A DNA stretch of 64,000 nucleotides, taken from contig JABVXU010000320.1 of the NCBI GenBank assembly GCA_013365365.1, positions 1-64,000 on the forward strand. The letters are read 5' to 3'. Positions 1 to 15,360 of the stretch are shown here, one piece after another. The position numbers and the translations under genes were made by a program. Under the pieces are notes generated by a model. That model saw only the letters and a program-made list of their open reading frames with translations, had not been told where the DNA came from and did not search any database. Source of the stretch: Cruorifilaria tuberocauda. Lineage: Eukaryota; Nematoda; Chromadorea; Rhabditida; Onchocercidae. Each line of letters opens with the position of its first letter. Position 1 is the stretch's first letter.

Positions 1-20
1 TCTCTCTCTCTCTCTCTCTC
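1..20. repeat. (TC)n microsatellite, cut by window edge
   Basis: The first 20 bases are a perfect TC repeat followed by pyrimidine-rich sequence. The true 5' extent lies outside the window. Confidence 0.9.
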
Positions 21-1062
21 CCTTCCTCTCTTTCCCTTTCTTTTATTCTGATTTCATTTCTTTCTTCTTTTGTTCCTTTCTGATTTGAAATGATTGTCAG
101 AGGTAAACAAACGAATGGATAGAAATGAGAAGGGAAAAGGAAAAAGTTGCAATGAACGATTGCAAAATTGACGAATTTCACTATTCAATAAAAGAATGAA
201 AAGAGAAAAGGTGTTCCAGGTATTCTCGTAAAATCAACAATTCATCATCACTATGTCATCTTTAAATGAAATTTCAATCGTTTCAAGAAATTTTTTTTTG
301 AAAAAAATAAACAAACGTTGATTGAAATAATTTAACTAATGAGTTTAAATGAATATCAATCAACCTGGAATTAATAAGTTTAAACGAATATCAATCACAA
401 TTTTGGAAACTATAATTAATTTATATGAAATATTTCAAATAATCAATGATGAAATTTTCAGTTGCGATATTAAAAATTGTTGATCAGGCTAAAAATTCAT
501 CATAATAAGATACCTTTTTTCCTGCATCCTTTTCATTTTTTTTTTACCTTAATTGCTTTAAAAAATTTTTAAATTAAGCAAATATACATTAAGATAATTT
601 GATTAATGAATTTAAAGCAATATGAATTACTATTTTATAAACTGTAATTAATTTAAATGAAATATTTCAATGATGAACTTTTCAATTGGGATATTTTATA
701 AAAAACCGTTATTTTTTAATTAAAAAAAAATTTTTTATCAGTTTAAAAATTCATTATAATATATATTTCCTCTTTTCACGTTATTTCTTTTTGCCTTTTT
801 TTATTTTTTCAAAAAAAAAATTTCTTTCAAAATTTCATCTTATTCTTTAATTTTGGTCACTGAGAAGAATTTTTAGGTGTTTTTTATTTTATAGTTTACA
901 ATGTTACATTTATCATGAAATACTGACAATAAAAATATTCGATCAATTTTTATGCTTTAAAAATCAAATCAATTTTTAATTTTCAAAATCTGATAACTTA
1001 TTTTTTTCAGTCGTTTTCTCGAGAAGCTATCAGTTATTTCCAAACAATATCAACATTTTTTA

Positions 1063-1225
1063 CTAACTTACTGTATCAAATTTACAATATTTTTTACTAT
1101 CTTGCTTACTGTATCAAATTAAAATTTTTTTACCAACTTACTGTATCAAATTTACAATATTTTTTTATTATCTTACTTACTGTATCAAATTTCAAATTAC
1201 TTACTATGTAACTTAGTGTGTCAAA
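1063..1225. repeat. Imperfect tandem repeats with core ACTTACTGTATCAAATT
   Basis: At least four copies of a core close to ACTTACTGTATCAAATT recur about every 35-60 bases, separated by acaatatttttt-like spacers. The last copies have diverged (ACTTAGTGTGTCAAATT). It looks like a decayed local minisatellite with no coding potential. Confidence 0.75.
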
Positions 1226-2554
1226 TTATTTACAACATCTTTCGTATAGTTTTTGATAAAAATACGACTTTGATAAAAGTTAGTAATAAGCAAAGTTTTA
1301 AGCATTAAAATGGATAATTTTAGGAGATAAATGAAATTAGAAAGAAAAAAAAAGGCCATTAAATATGAAAAAAAAAGAAAACACTTCTTCAACAAAAAAA
1401 AAATGGTAAACGAAAAATTGAATTGAGTTTGAAAAAAAGATTGGATGAGAAAAAACGAGGAAAAAGGAAAAATAACATGATAATGCTTGTTGAGTAAGCT
1501 AATCCAGTTTCCCATAGCTATATCTGAATACATACAACTATACTAAATTGATCGTATTTCAAGCACTTCAATTCAATTATTTCAAACAGCATCAATTTCA
1601 TTGACTGACAATTTTATAAAACTTTTTAAACTGTAAACAAACTTTTTAAATTCTATTTTAGTTTGTTAATTTCAATTAAATTATCAAAATCAAAAATTAA
1701 TTGATTGAATGAACACCTGATTAATGAATATAAATACTATAATTAAATATTTTAATTTCAGGAAACTATTAAGCAAACATCCTATTTATTGTATAGTATT
1801 ACTATAATTATATTTAATTAATTTTGTGAATTTGAAAATTTTTGAAATTATTCTGATTTCGAACAAAACTGATCAAATGCTTTATTGAAATTTAATAAAT
1901 TATAACGGTGAGCCTAGTCAGAGTATAACTTTGTTTCAAGAAGCATCAAGCAATCCAACCTATATCACTTTTAGCTAATCATTTAAGCTATGGATAGCTA
2001 GAAGAGGGAGGAACATTTAACAATGTTATCGAAATTTCAAGTTTAAAATTCACTTTTTTTTTTTCACTACTCAATGATTCAATGTTATCCAAGCAACGAA
2101 TGCTGAATTTTATCACTTTCATTACTTGAACTTCCACCTTTTCACCATTATTATTCATGCTCTTATCAAACTTACTCGTACTTCACGTAACTGATCGAAA
2201 TAAAACGTAGAAATTATACTGTAATGTAGCAATCAATGCATTCTTTTATTTTTTCTGAAAGTAATAATTTAACTTTTAATTTTTATTTTTTTATAAAGTA
2301 TACTGGAATATTATTACTTATTATATATACTAATCTGTAGAAGTGAAAATTAACTATTCACTTGGGAAAATTAGGAAAATACTGAAATTGAGAATTTCGA
2401 ATTGCCAGCTTAAGATCATTGCCTATGAGATTTTATCAGAAAGTCATTTCTAGGGGTCAGGAAAAAAAATCCTTTTAATTTATCCGTTTTACTGATTATG
2501 AAAAAAAAAACTACCTATTTGAATGACATCATCGTTGCGTGAAAGTTTAATTTT

Positions 2555-2705
2555 AAGCTTCAAGTCAAATATTTTCATTTATTTACTTATTTACTATTTT
2601 TTGAAACCTTAGAAAATATCATCTTTTTGTAAAAGTTTTAAACGTAGAAAAGTAAGCTTCAAGTCAAATACTTTCATTTATTTACTTACTTAGTATTTTT
2701 TCAAA
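2555..2705. repeat. Spaced direct repeat of about 50 bases
   Basis: The sequence beginning AAGCTTCAAGTCAAATA at 2555 recurs at 2654 with a few substitutions, both copies running on into cATTTATTTACTTA and a poly-T stretch. The spacing is 99 bases. It is a local duplication in intergenic DNA upstream of the MAM-repeat gene. Confidence 0.75.
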
Positions 2706-3028
2706 TCAAAAAGTTAATCAACGTTGGAAAAAATTTTTACCAACATAATATGTAACGTATATATATATTCATTCGATATTTTTCATATTTTCAAAAATTC
2801 ATTCATTCATTCAATTGTCGGTTGAAAAGAGAAATTACAAAAAAAAAAAAAGAAAAAAACAAAAAGAAAAAAAATTTTAAAAACAATAAAATTAAAGGAC
2901 AGTTGAAAAGAATCCAAGCCGGTTTTAGAATTTTCGAGAATTTTATCTCTCACAAAAATGGGTGAAAGTGATTTGTCGTCGATGGATTCCATTATCATAT
3001 CAAATGTGCATATGTTAAAACTGAAACA

Positions 3029-6000
3029 ATGCAATGGATGGTGGCGTTGTTATTCGTACTTTTTCAATTTCTTCCCGATTTTATTTATGGATGTACACCG
3101 CGATATCAGGAAGAACTTCAATATCTTGATTATTACCTTGGTATACAACCAGAAAATCAGGGTAATTTGGAGGTTGAAGGTATGATTTTATTTAAAATTA
3201 AACAAATTTTTTGCAAAAAAACAAAAAAAAAGAGGGATAACTGATAAAAGAAATAAAATAACAAAGTAACTGTTATCAGCTTTATAGAAAAATGATTCTG
3301 TTGAAAAAGAATTTCCGAATTTTTTTGTTTTAAACGGATAGCTTTTATTGATAATGATATTAATGATTTTAAATGATTAAAAATTTTTGGAATTTTTTAA
3401 ATTTAAAAAATTTGAAATTCTTTTAATTTTTTTTCTTTCCATTTTAGAAAGTGCGCTAAAGCAATATATAAGCAATCCAATGAAGTTAAATTGTCAATTC
3501 AGTGATCGATGCGCCTGGATGAATGCACCTGATGATGATTTATTAGATACATCAGATTTTTATTTATTTGTCAAAACAAGCACTAAATTATTTCCACCAC
3601 AAATTCAACCAGGATCACCTGATCCATTAAAAGGTGTGGAAAAATAAAAATAATTTTATGAAGAGTAATTTTAAAAATTATTATAGTAGAATTAATTTAT
3701 ATTTAAAATAATTAGTTGCAAAACGAAAGAAATAGTAAACATTTGAGCTATACTGAAACTTTTCGATTTAATGATTTTCTACTTGGCTAAATTTTTATTT
3801 TAAGTTTTAAACTGTTTAGGATCTTAAATGAATTTTTTTTTTTGCAAATAATATATTTACAGGTACAAAATTTGTTCTGGCAGGTAATACAACAATACGA
3901 CCTCAAAGTGCGGTACTCATTAGCGCACCGATTGCTTGCCAACATGCTTCCGGATTATTAACATTCAAGTAATTTTAACTGAAATGAAAGAAAAGAAATC
4001 AATCTGTAAATTTACTTGAATAAAAACAGTTTAACTTTGGCTTTTATTTTCTTCCAATCAATTTTTGGAGTAAAAGAAAGTTAAAAATTTATACAACTAA
4101 TTGTCTAAGATGGAACTTTTCATGTAAGTTAAATTTAGCTTGAATAAAATGAAAAATTAAGTCAATGAATAAAATTAAGTCAAACAATGCAATTCGGAAT
4201 TTTTTAGATATTGGCTATACAATGAAGCAAAAATCGAAGTATTGATCTTAAAGCCTTCTAATCGATGGAATCGTCTTCGGGTATTCCTGATTTATTCATT
4301 CATTACTTACGGATTGATACTTACGGATTACAACGATATTAATTAAGATTTTCTTCTTTATTTTATGAAGTATAAAATTGGAAAGAGGAAAAGTTTATAT
4401 TTCAAGGTTATTATACGGCCGCATACCGAATGCTATTTCATCCGTACTTTTAACGATCGTTGCAAAGTTGAAATACCGGAAATTCCTGAACCATTTCGAA
4501 TTGGTATTCGTGTGCATGGCTTAAAAGATACAGCATTGGGTAGTTTTGGAATGATAACTGATATTGAATATAAAGCTGAAATATGTTTAGAACCCAGTAA
4601 GTTGATTAATTTTCGTTTTAATTAATACAATATTTATTTAGAACTTTCAAATCAAAAGATAATCTTAACAGTTGATATCATTTACAATTATTAACTAAAT
4701 CTATACAAAATAAATCAAACTAAATATTTTCTAGATAAGTTAGTGATATCTTTTAAGTAATATAAATACGCGGAATCAATGAAATTTCAGTAATTTAAAA
4801 AGTTAATCAATAATTTATTCGTATGAATTTTATAAATTAATATTGGTTATATGGAAAATTTATAAATTAGATGAAATTTAGAGTTATCAACAGTGTTTGG
4901 TGCTGAAACGGTTCCACCATCATCATCTGCTACATCTTATCCGATTTCTGTTGCCGAATTGTCTTGCGTTGATTACAATTCAACCTGTCGCTGGTCCAAT
5001 AGTCTTTCATCATCAAGTGACTGGAAAATCGGATGGCATTGTCGACGATGGCATGAAATCTTTGATGCAACAAGTAAACCAAATGGAAGCTTCTTCTATC
5101 AGTACATCGATTCATTCACTCAAAAACCTTATTCATCATTGCGATCAGAACTTATTCCATGCACTAGTACTATTACAACTTTTACCTTTAGGTTTGTTTT
5201 CAATAGTTATGAAGATTTTAAAATTATCATGCACATTAATTTTATCATTGATAAATAATTTAGTAGGAGAATAATGGCAAAATTCGACTTTCCATGAGAT
5301 CCTAATTGCTAAGTTTAACGAGTTAAAGTTGTGAAATGATGCAGGAGTGATATTTGAAATTGATTATTTATATCAATTCTTGAAAAATTCAAGTATTCAT
5401 TTAATAATCTTTTAATTTAAGTATTAGTAGTAACTGTTTTTTTTTAATTTTAGTAGTAACTGTATGCATGAATATATTTTGCTAGAGATTTGAATATAAA
5501 TTTAATAAATTTAAATTTAAAATTATTTCCATTTACAGATATTGGTTACAACCAGGTACACAAGTTCAAGTTTGTACAGTTACTGCATCAAATGTGATAA
5601 TCAGCTGTGTATACTTAAATGAAGTAACAGTGCCTGGGCCTATCAGTATTGATGTTGATGCACCAACTGAAGAACCGTTTCGGGTATAAAAATAGTCTTT
5701 TGTAAATTATAGTACTGTTATTCAAGTAAAAATAATACTACAATGTTGATAAATTGATTGGTATTATTGATAGTTGATAAGAGTAACTGATGAAAATTTC
5801 CAGAAATGATATTCGTACTGTTACGCAGTAAATTTTATTAAATTTATTTTACAGTTTATATTTGAATTAATCAATTTTGATAATTCAACATTTGGCCTTG
5901 TTGTTATTGATGATATGCAATTTACTGGTTTATTATGTCATGAAGTAACAGTACCGCCAAGTACAACAATCGATCCATTGCAAATTAAGCAATTCTTCGC

Positions 6001-6247
6001 ACTTCAACCATATTCAAACTTGTTAATTGTAAGTAAACTAAACTTTATTGTCTTATCAATAAACTAATTAATTTTATTTTAATTTTATAGTATTTTAAGT
6101 TTTTTTTTTCGAAAAGATCTCACGAATAATTTTTCCTAAATATGATTTAAACATTTAATCCTTCAAATTTAAATTATTAAATCCTTCAAAAGATTTTGAT
6201 TAATATAGAGATAACCTTCTATCTTCGTTCTTATTCATAGTTTCATC

Positions 6248-6327
<80 letters not shown>

Positions 6328-8587
6328 ATTAATATTATTATCATTATTATTAATATTATTAATTATTATTTCACTGCAATGAAGAAGGAAGCGATATTTC
6401 TAATCTTGATTCTGATGATATTTAAAAAAGCTCCAAAATTACATTTGTTACTTTTTCAGGATAGTATACCAACATTAAATTGTGATTTTAATCGAAATAC
6501 ATGTCCACAATGGGAAAATGATGGACATTGGTTATTAGGAACAGTCCCATACGATGATCGCTTCACATTACCTTCATCAATAAAAGGTATGGGATTTTAT
6601 TTAAATTTTAAAACTTTTTTTCAAATTCATAGTAGTAACTATTAAGATATCAATTCCAAAATTGTATTCCAAAAGTATCATTTTATTCAGTAATTGCATT
6701 AAGAACAGTTATAATTCATTGAACTGAAATACTTGTACACAGATATCTCTTATCAGAATTTATCATTTAACTCTTTTTTTTCCTATTAATGATTGTTCCA
6801 GATCAAGTTTCGGTAGCTGTTCTTAATAATTCCATGGCTATATTGCAATCCCGAGAAGTACCATGCGCTTCAAATGCAAAAATTTTCATTGCATATTTTC
6901 GAACGGAAAAAGCTAGCATAATGCTTTGTATTAAGAAACAATGTGTTAGCATTAATGATTCACGTTCTGGTAAATTATTTTTTGAAATTTTCAATTTATC
7001 TATTAAATTGACTAGAAGAGTGACAATGAATATAACAATGAATTATAATTCTTCTTCATTATCACTGATAAAATTATTGAATTGAAATAAATATTGAATG
7101 GATTCCTCGATTTATTGCTTTTTCCGGTTGGTTTTCGATGAATATTGATCGTAACGAATCATTCGTCATTCGATTAATTGCCAAATCAATTGAACCTGGT
7201 GTTGTTGTTATTCGAAAAATAGAAACAACCGGTAATTGGTGTCCACTTCCAACATTATCACAATATGCTTGCAAAAAACTTAGCTGCACATTTCGTCAAA
7301 CATTTTGTGATTATAAAACGGAAGAAAATTCACGTGCTAATATTTTATTTGACATCGATGAAAAAGGTTTAATTTTCAATTTGTTCTAAATAAATTAATT
7401 AATTTTTCAAAAATTTGAATTTGTTCTAAATAAGTTAAATAAATTAATAATTTCAAAAACTTAAATATTTTATTTGTTTGAAAATTTCATAAAAGATTTG
7501 TTTAATTTCTATCTTATTTGTACTAATTTTTGATCTCTTCAATTTAATTTAATTATTTATTTATCAAATCAATCAGTAGCATATTAACATTTGATAGTTT
7601 AATTTTACATTCAATTTAAATAACAATAGTTGAATAACAAGAAACCTTTGAAACAATATTTAATATTATAAAAATTAGTTTCAATATTTAATTTAATTTA
7701 TTTCATAAAATCTGTTTCAGGTGTAATAGCAAATATTAATAAAGGATCTGGTTTAGCTATATTACGATCACCACAGTTTAAACTTTCACGTCCGATTGAA
7801 TTACAAATTAAGGTAAATTTTTAGGAGTTTTATTCAATTGCAAATTGATAGTACAGAATGATAACATTGATAAGCTACCTCTTGCAATTTTTAGTAATTA
7901 CTTTAATGAAATGAACATTTAAAATACTAACGAAATTTTAATTCTTTCACTTTTTTTTGAACTAATAATAATTAAGGTTAAGTAAAATTTCTAAATTAAT
8001 TATTGCTTAAAACAATCTTTGATCACAACATACATTTACAATTCGTTTACGGAAACTTTCCAAAATGAAGAGTTGTTTACATCTCTCTTTTCCGGATTAT
8101 CTTCTTTCCAAAATGCTGAAAATATCTTTCCCGACAAAGGGATCAAATTTAATAAACAAAAAATCATTCCTGCAAAGGATCGGGAAAAAAAAAAGAAATT
8201 AATAAACAGAAAAAAAGTGTTACTTCAAAGATGCTAACTTATATTGATTGCTTTACAAGATAATTTTTATATTTTATTAATCGTTTATTTAATACCAATC
8301 AAAATTACTTAAATCAAATTATTGATAATTTCCAGGTGTATCAGTCAACATTCGGTTCTCAGACATTCCTGTGTGGTGATGATTTTAGTACGTTATATGA
8401 TTGTCAACCAATATTAGGTCCAAAAATTGAATTACCAACAACCGAAAAAGTAATCTTACCGCTTGATCAGGATGCACAAAATTTTACAGTTGTTGCAGTG
8501 CATGATAAATTCGTAGAATTTGGTGCAGCTAAATTTATCATTTCAAATATTGAAGTGCTGGATGAAAATGGAAAATTATTATGTTAA
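3029..8587 (+). CDS. Secreted protein with four MAM-like repeats
   Basis: The product is probably an extracellular or surface protein of about 746 residues; its partner is unknown. The first exon encodes a typical signal peptide (hydrophobic core, likely cleavage after IYG). Four repeats of about 165 residues follow. Each opens with a C-x-F/D..C..W motif (LNCQFSDRCAW, LSCVDYNSTCRW, LNCDFNRNTCPQW, LSCTFRQTFC) and has MAM-style strands such as FKYWL, FRYWL and VVIDDMQF. Exons: 3029-3179, 3448-3633, 3863-3968, 4208-4280, 4407-4596, 4882-5191, 5539-5683, 5855-6028, 6460-6586, 6802-6969, about 7100-7366, 7721-7812, 8336-8587. All junctions keep phase, but the acceptor before about 7100 lacks an AG (see findings). 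The ATG at 3029 is chosen because it starts the signal peptide. I recognise the fold, not a named orthologue. No membrane segment is visible after the signal peptide. Confidence 0.8.
6249..6375. repeat. (TTA)n microsatellite in intron
   Basis: More than twenty near-perfect TTA/ATT triplets lie inside intron 8 of the MAM-repeat gene, degrading into ATT/AATT variants towards the 3' end. Confidence 0.9.
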
Positions 8588-11500
8588 AAATCACAAATAA
8601 TTTTAATTCATTTTAATCATTCAAATTTTTAGAATAAATTTAAAAGATCAATAATATTCTTTTTTTTTTTTTCGATTTTTTACATAAGAAATAGCATGTA
8701 ATTACAGTATAATCAAAATCTGATAAAATTTAAACTGAAATAGATTAAATTGAAAATAACGATAATAAATTTATCACAAATTTTATAATCATTAAATTGA
8801 TCGTCATATTTATTTTAAAATTACTACTAAAATTAAATATCTCAAAATTATAATTTCCTAATTTATCATTATAGTTTTTTAACTTTAGTTTTTAATTAAT
8901 TAATTGCTATTTATTTGATTTTATAATTAACAGTTTTCTTGTTTCATATGTAAATAAATCAGAGCAGTGGATATTTATTGATGTCTACATTTGATAATTT
9001 TGATAAGTTGTATTTCTTCTGAAATGGAAAACTGATGGATTTTCGTGGGATTAATTAATGGATGAAATTAGCAATGATGTCTGGTGACAAAAACGCCCCC
9101 AGTGAACATTTTATAAACAGAAGAGAGATTAGTGTTAGGAAGATTTTTATTTATAAATAAATTTTATTTTAATATTCATTTGATTATACAGATCCAACAG
9201 TATTTTATCACATCCTAAAAAATACATAGCAACAATTTTAGGACAAACTTTAATTTCTACAGAAGACAAGAACTTTATTGAATAAATTACAAAGTGAAAA
9301 TAAAACTAAATTATTTCAAAAACGAAAAATACAAATAAATAAGTAAACGTAAACGCAAGTGAAATTTTGTTTTCATAATCAAAATCAAAAAAAAAAAAAC
9401 AAGCCTTTTTAAAATTAATCAAATTATGAAACAACATAATTATATTATCACGAAACCAATAAAAAAAAACAAATCAATGGAAGATAATTAGGTTAAAAAG
9501 TAAGGTAATATGATAAGGAATAATTTTAAAATTTAACTGAAATATTAAGATTAACAACTAAAGTGTTAATTAGCTGATAATTTGATAATTTTGAGAAAAT
9601 ATAATTGCTAAAAATTTTTTTAGAATTTTTTAGAAAGTATAGGAAATGAGAGAGTAATTCACTTTCTTAATAACATTAAAATCCATTTATTTGAATTTAC
9701 AAAAATTACTATTGTAAGGATAAATTGAGGAAAAAAAAATTTGATGATCCACTTTGAGAAATGATACATTCTTCTATCACTTGCGAGGATAAATTATTCC
9801 CGATAAATGTTTAATACGATTTATGGGATTTGCGATTATCAAAGGCCATCAACCTTCTCAAATCTTTTGAAATTATTTTCCTATCGAATCAAAATTTGAA
9901 TAATCATATAAAGTATCGGATTACCTTCTTAATCAATTATTTCTTAGGTAGAAAGAAGGTGCACCAAATAAAATTACTCTTTATTAATAACCGAGTGAAA
10001 ATACCAATTTCTTCTATTACATATTCAAGAAAAACAAATTTGATAAAAAATTATAAATGATAAAAAGAAACAAAAGCTTCCACTGATAACAACTGATAAC
10101 AAAAAAGTTTAAGATTAAAAAAAAAAAAAAAAACGAGGAAACTTTAGCCTACTTTAATCTAATTTACAATCATAAAATCTTTTTTGTTAGTTTAAAATTA
10201 TTTAAAAAAAAATCTATTAATTAATTTATTCGATAAATCATTTCATTTCAAAAAAAAGAAAAAAAAAAGTTTTACAAAATTTTTTAAATTTCATTAATGT
10301 TAGAAAAAGACAATAAAAAATAATCAATATATTATTGAAAATTTTATTCAATTTAATGAATGATTTTCATTTCATTAAATTATTTTTTTGAATTATGCTA
10401 AAATTGTTTCCTAACTAATTTCCATTTCCATTTATATTTAGTAAATTTTCCAATTTGCTACTTATTTATCATTATCATATCATATTATCCGAAAGTATTT
10501 TATCAATTGTTAATTAATTAATTAATTCTTAAAATATCTTATAATTTCACCTTACAATTTATTTCAATAATATTTCATATCCACATTTTCTTTTCCAATT
10601 CTTTTCCGATTTTTTTTCAAAGTAAACGAAATGTGTTATGTGTGTATAAGTCAGGCGGCGTCAACATGTCGTCGTACATTTATGCATATTACGAACTAAT
10701 TTACCGTATTTCCGGTAAACCGTTTAATGGTAACAATCAAAAAATAAAAAAAAAAAAAGTAAAATCACTGAACTTTTTAATAAAAACGAATTAATCATCC
10801 ATTCATTTCTATAATACCATAAAATTTTGATATAATACAAAAAGAAAAAAAAATTTGTATCTTTAAAAAGAAAACATATTTCTTTCGAAATAAATTTTAA
10901 AATTTGCACTTTTTTTTTCATTTCAAATATTACGTTTAAAACTTTATTTCAATTTGAAAAAAAATAAACTAACATTTAATTTATAATTTAAAAAATTTAT
11001 TCTTCCCAAATAATTTTCTTTTTGTTTGAATTTAAGTTTAAATTTTTCATTTAGATGAACTAGTAACTTTTTTTCACTTTAAAATTTTCCAACTTGTAAA
11101 ATAAATTAGATCATTGATGTTAGCAAAAAATAAGTTACCTAATAAGTTACTTTACTTTAACTTACTTTAATAAGTTACCTCTAGCAGATATTATATAATT
11201 TGCAAATATAAATGATTTATTTGAACGCATATAAACAACTTGGTTTTATTTTTTAATAGCGTAGAATGTAAAATTTTAGGAATACAGCAATACTGCTTAA
11301 TTTCAATTTATACCTCTAGAAAGCACATGGAATGAAATAATCGAAAAAAAAAGGTACCATTATCACCAAATATGATTTTTATGTGATATATGTGATAAGC
11401 AAATCATTTGTGATAAGCAAATTTCTTTAAATATTTTCGATCACTAATAGTGATATCGATTGTAAACGATTCAATTCAAACAAAATGAACAGATTTTATT

Positions 11501-12777
11501 TTTCAATCTTCCTCATAAATTTTCCATATTTTCTAAAAATCCATTAGAAAATATTTGAAAGCTAAAATTTTGTATAAATGCATTTTAAAATTGAAAATTG
11601 GATAAGTGAAGAAATTAATACAGTTTAATAAATAAGTAAAAAAAGTTAGATTATACTATATATGCTTAAAATAGTAAAAACATACTTTAGAAAGAAACGA
11701 AAAAAAGCACTGATAAAGAAGTAAAATTAATGAAATCTGAAATTGCAAAACTTTTTTTTTGAAATTTTAAACATTAAAAAATTAAAAGTCCGTAATTTAT
11801 TTAGAAAATTTAGTGAATGCAAGAATGCTGCATTTGGATAATTTTAAAAATGAATGTTTTGAATTGTTTTGTTGATAAATCGTATTATTATCTTAACTTA
11901 GCGATCTGTTCTAAGCTTCCTAACTTAGCAATCTATTTTAAGCTTTTTAAATTTGAAATTGCTTCTTCTTTCCTTCTCTCTTCTTTCTCACTCATTCTCT
12001 TTTAAAATTTCTTTTAAAATTAATGCAATAAAAACAAAATAATTTAAGAATTTGAAAGATTCGATAAATTCAAACATTCTCTTTAAGTTTATTCCTAAAA
12101 ATTTTAATATGAGATGATGAAATTGATATTAATGTATTGTATAATTTTCAAATTAATTCCTTAACTTCGATAAATACGTAGAAATGGAAAATGTTAACGA
12201 TGGAAAGGTTAATTGAAAACTTTTTACTTAGAATAAATCTTTATATTTTAATGATTGAAAGTTGCTCAAAAGTATAATGATAGCAAATTCAAATAGTTTT
12301 TATAGACAGGAAAGATCAAAGTTTTGATAAGTTTGATAATATTATTCATTTTGCTCATATTTCAGGTTGAATAGAATTTTCAAAGAGTTTAAGTTTCTTA
12401 ATATAAACCAAAAATTATACGCAATTCCAACTCATTCTAATTTAATATCAAATTAGATAACTCGTAAATTGGATTATGTAGTAGTTCAACTTTATTAGAA
12501 ATTTTACATGTAGTAAAATTAAATCTGCTATTTGATTGGTTAAATGAAACGAGATGTCGTAGATCATTAATAAATGAAACATTTACAGTAATGCGTTTTT
12601 AAATGATTTAAAAAAATAAAATTACCATATCTTACTCAGAATTCCAGTAATTAATAGGTAGGTAGATGTAATTAAATTACATTTAAACAATCAGGAAGTT
12701 ATAATTCCTTATTTAATAACTATAATTGATAGTTAGCAATCGAATAGTATGATTTCAAATTAATTGATATTAATTAT
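8588..12777. other. Intergenic, no gene recognised
   Basis: This 4.2 kb separates the convergent MAM-repeat (+) and FEZF (-) genes. It is very AT-rich with many poly-A/T runs. Open frames here, for example 9830-10060 and 11817-12005, are rich in Lys/Asn/Ile or Phe/Leu and show no motif or splice support. A less AT-biased island at about 10640-10740 contains an inverted repeat and stands out from its surroundings (see findings). Confidence 0.65.
8633..8638 (+). other. Probable poly(A) signal of the MAM-repeat gene
   Basis: AATAAA lies 46 bases after the TAA stop at 8585-8587. The position is usual for a nematode 3' UTR. Confidence 0.5.

Positions 12778-15360
<2,583 letters not shown>

Larger units (their letters stand above)
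1..3028. other. Intergenic, AT-rich, no gene recognised
   Basis: I see no coding exon on either strand. The stretch starts inside a TC dinucleotide run at the window edge. It contains a cluster of imperfect tandem repeats near 1063-1225 and a spaced direct repeat at 2555-2705. The longest open frames here are poly-Phe/Ile/Leu readings of low-complexity DNA with no protein-like composition. The last few hundred bases should hold the promoter and any 5' leader of the MAM-repeat gene that starts at 3029. Confidence 0.7.

Noticed and set aside
1213..1533. 106-residue minus-strand open frame
   Set aside because: It is Phe/Leu/Ile-rich reading of poly-A tracts, with no motif, splice structure or plausible start context.
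2807..3034. Minus-strand open frame overlapping the first MAM-gene exon
   Set aside because: It is the antisense of a signal-peptide exon and a poly-A run. The sense frame has a signal peptide and phase-consistent exons.
9830..10060. Plus-strand open frame in the MAM-gene/fezf gap
   Set aside because: Lys/Asn/Ile-rich, with no homology I recognise and no splice partners.
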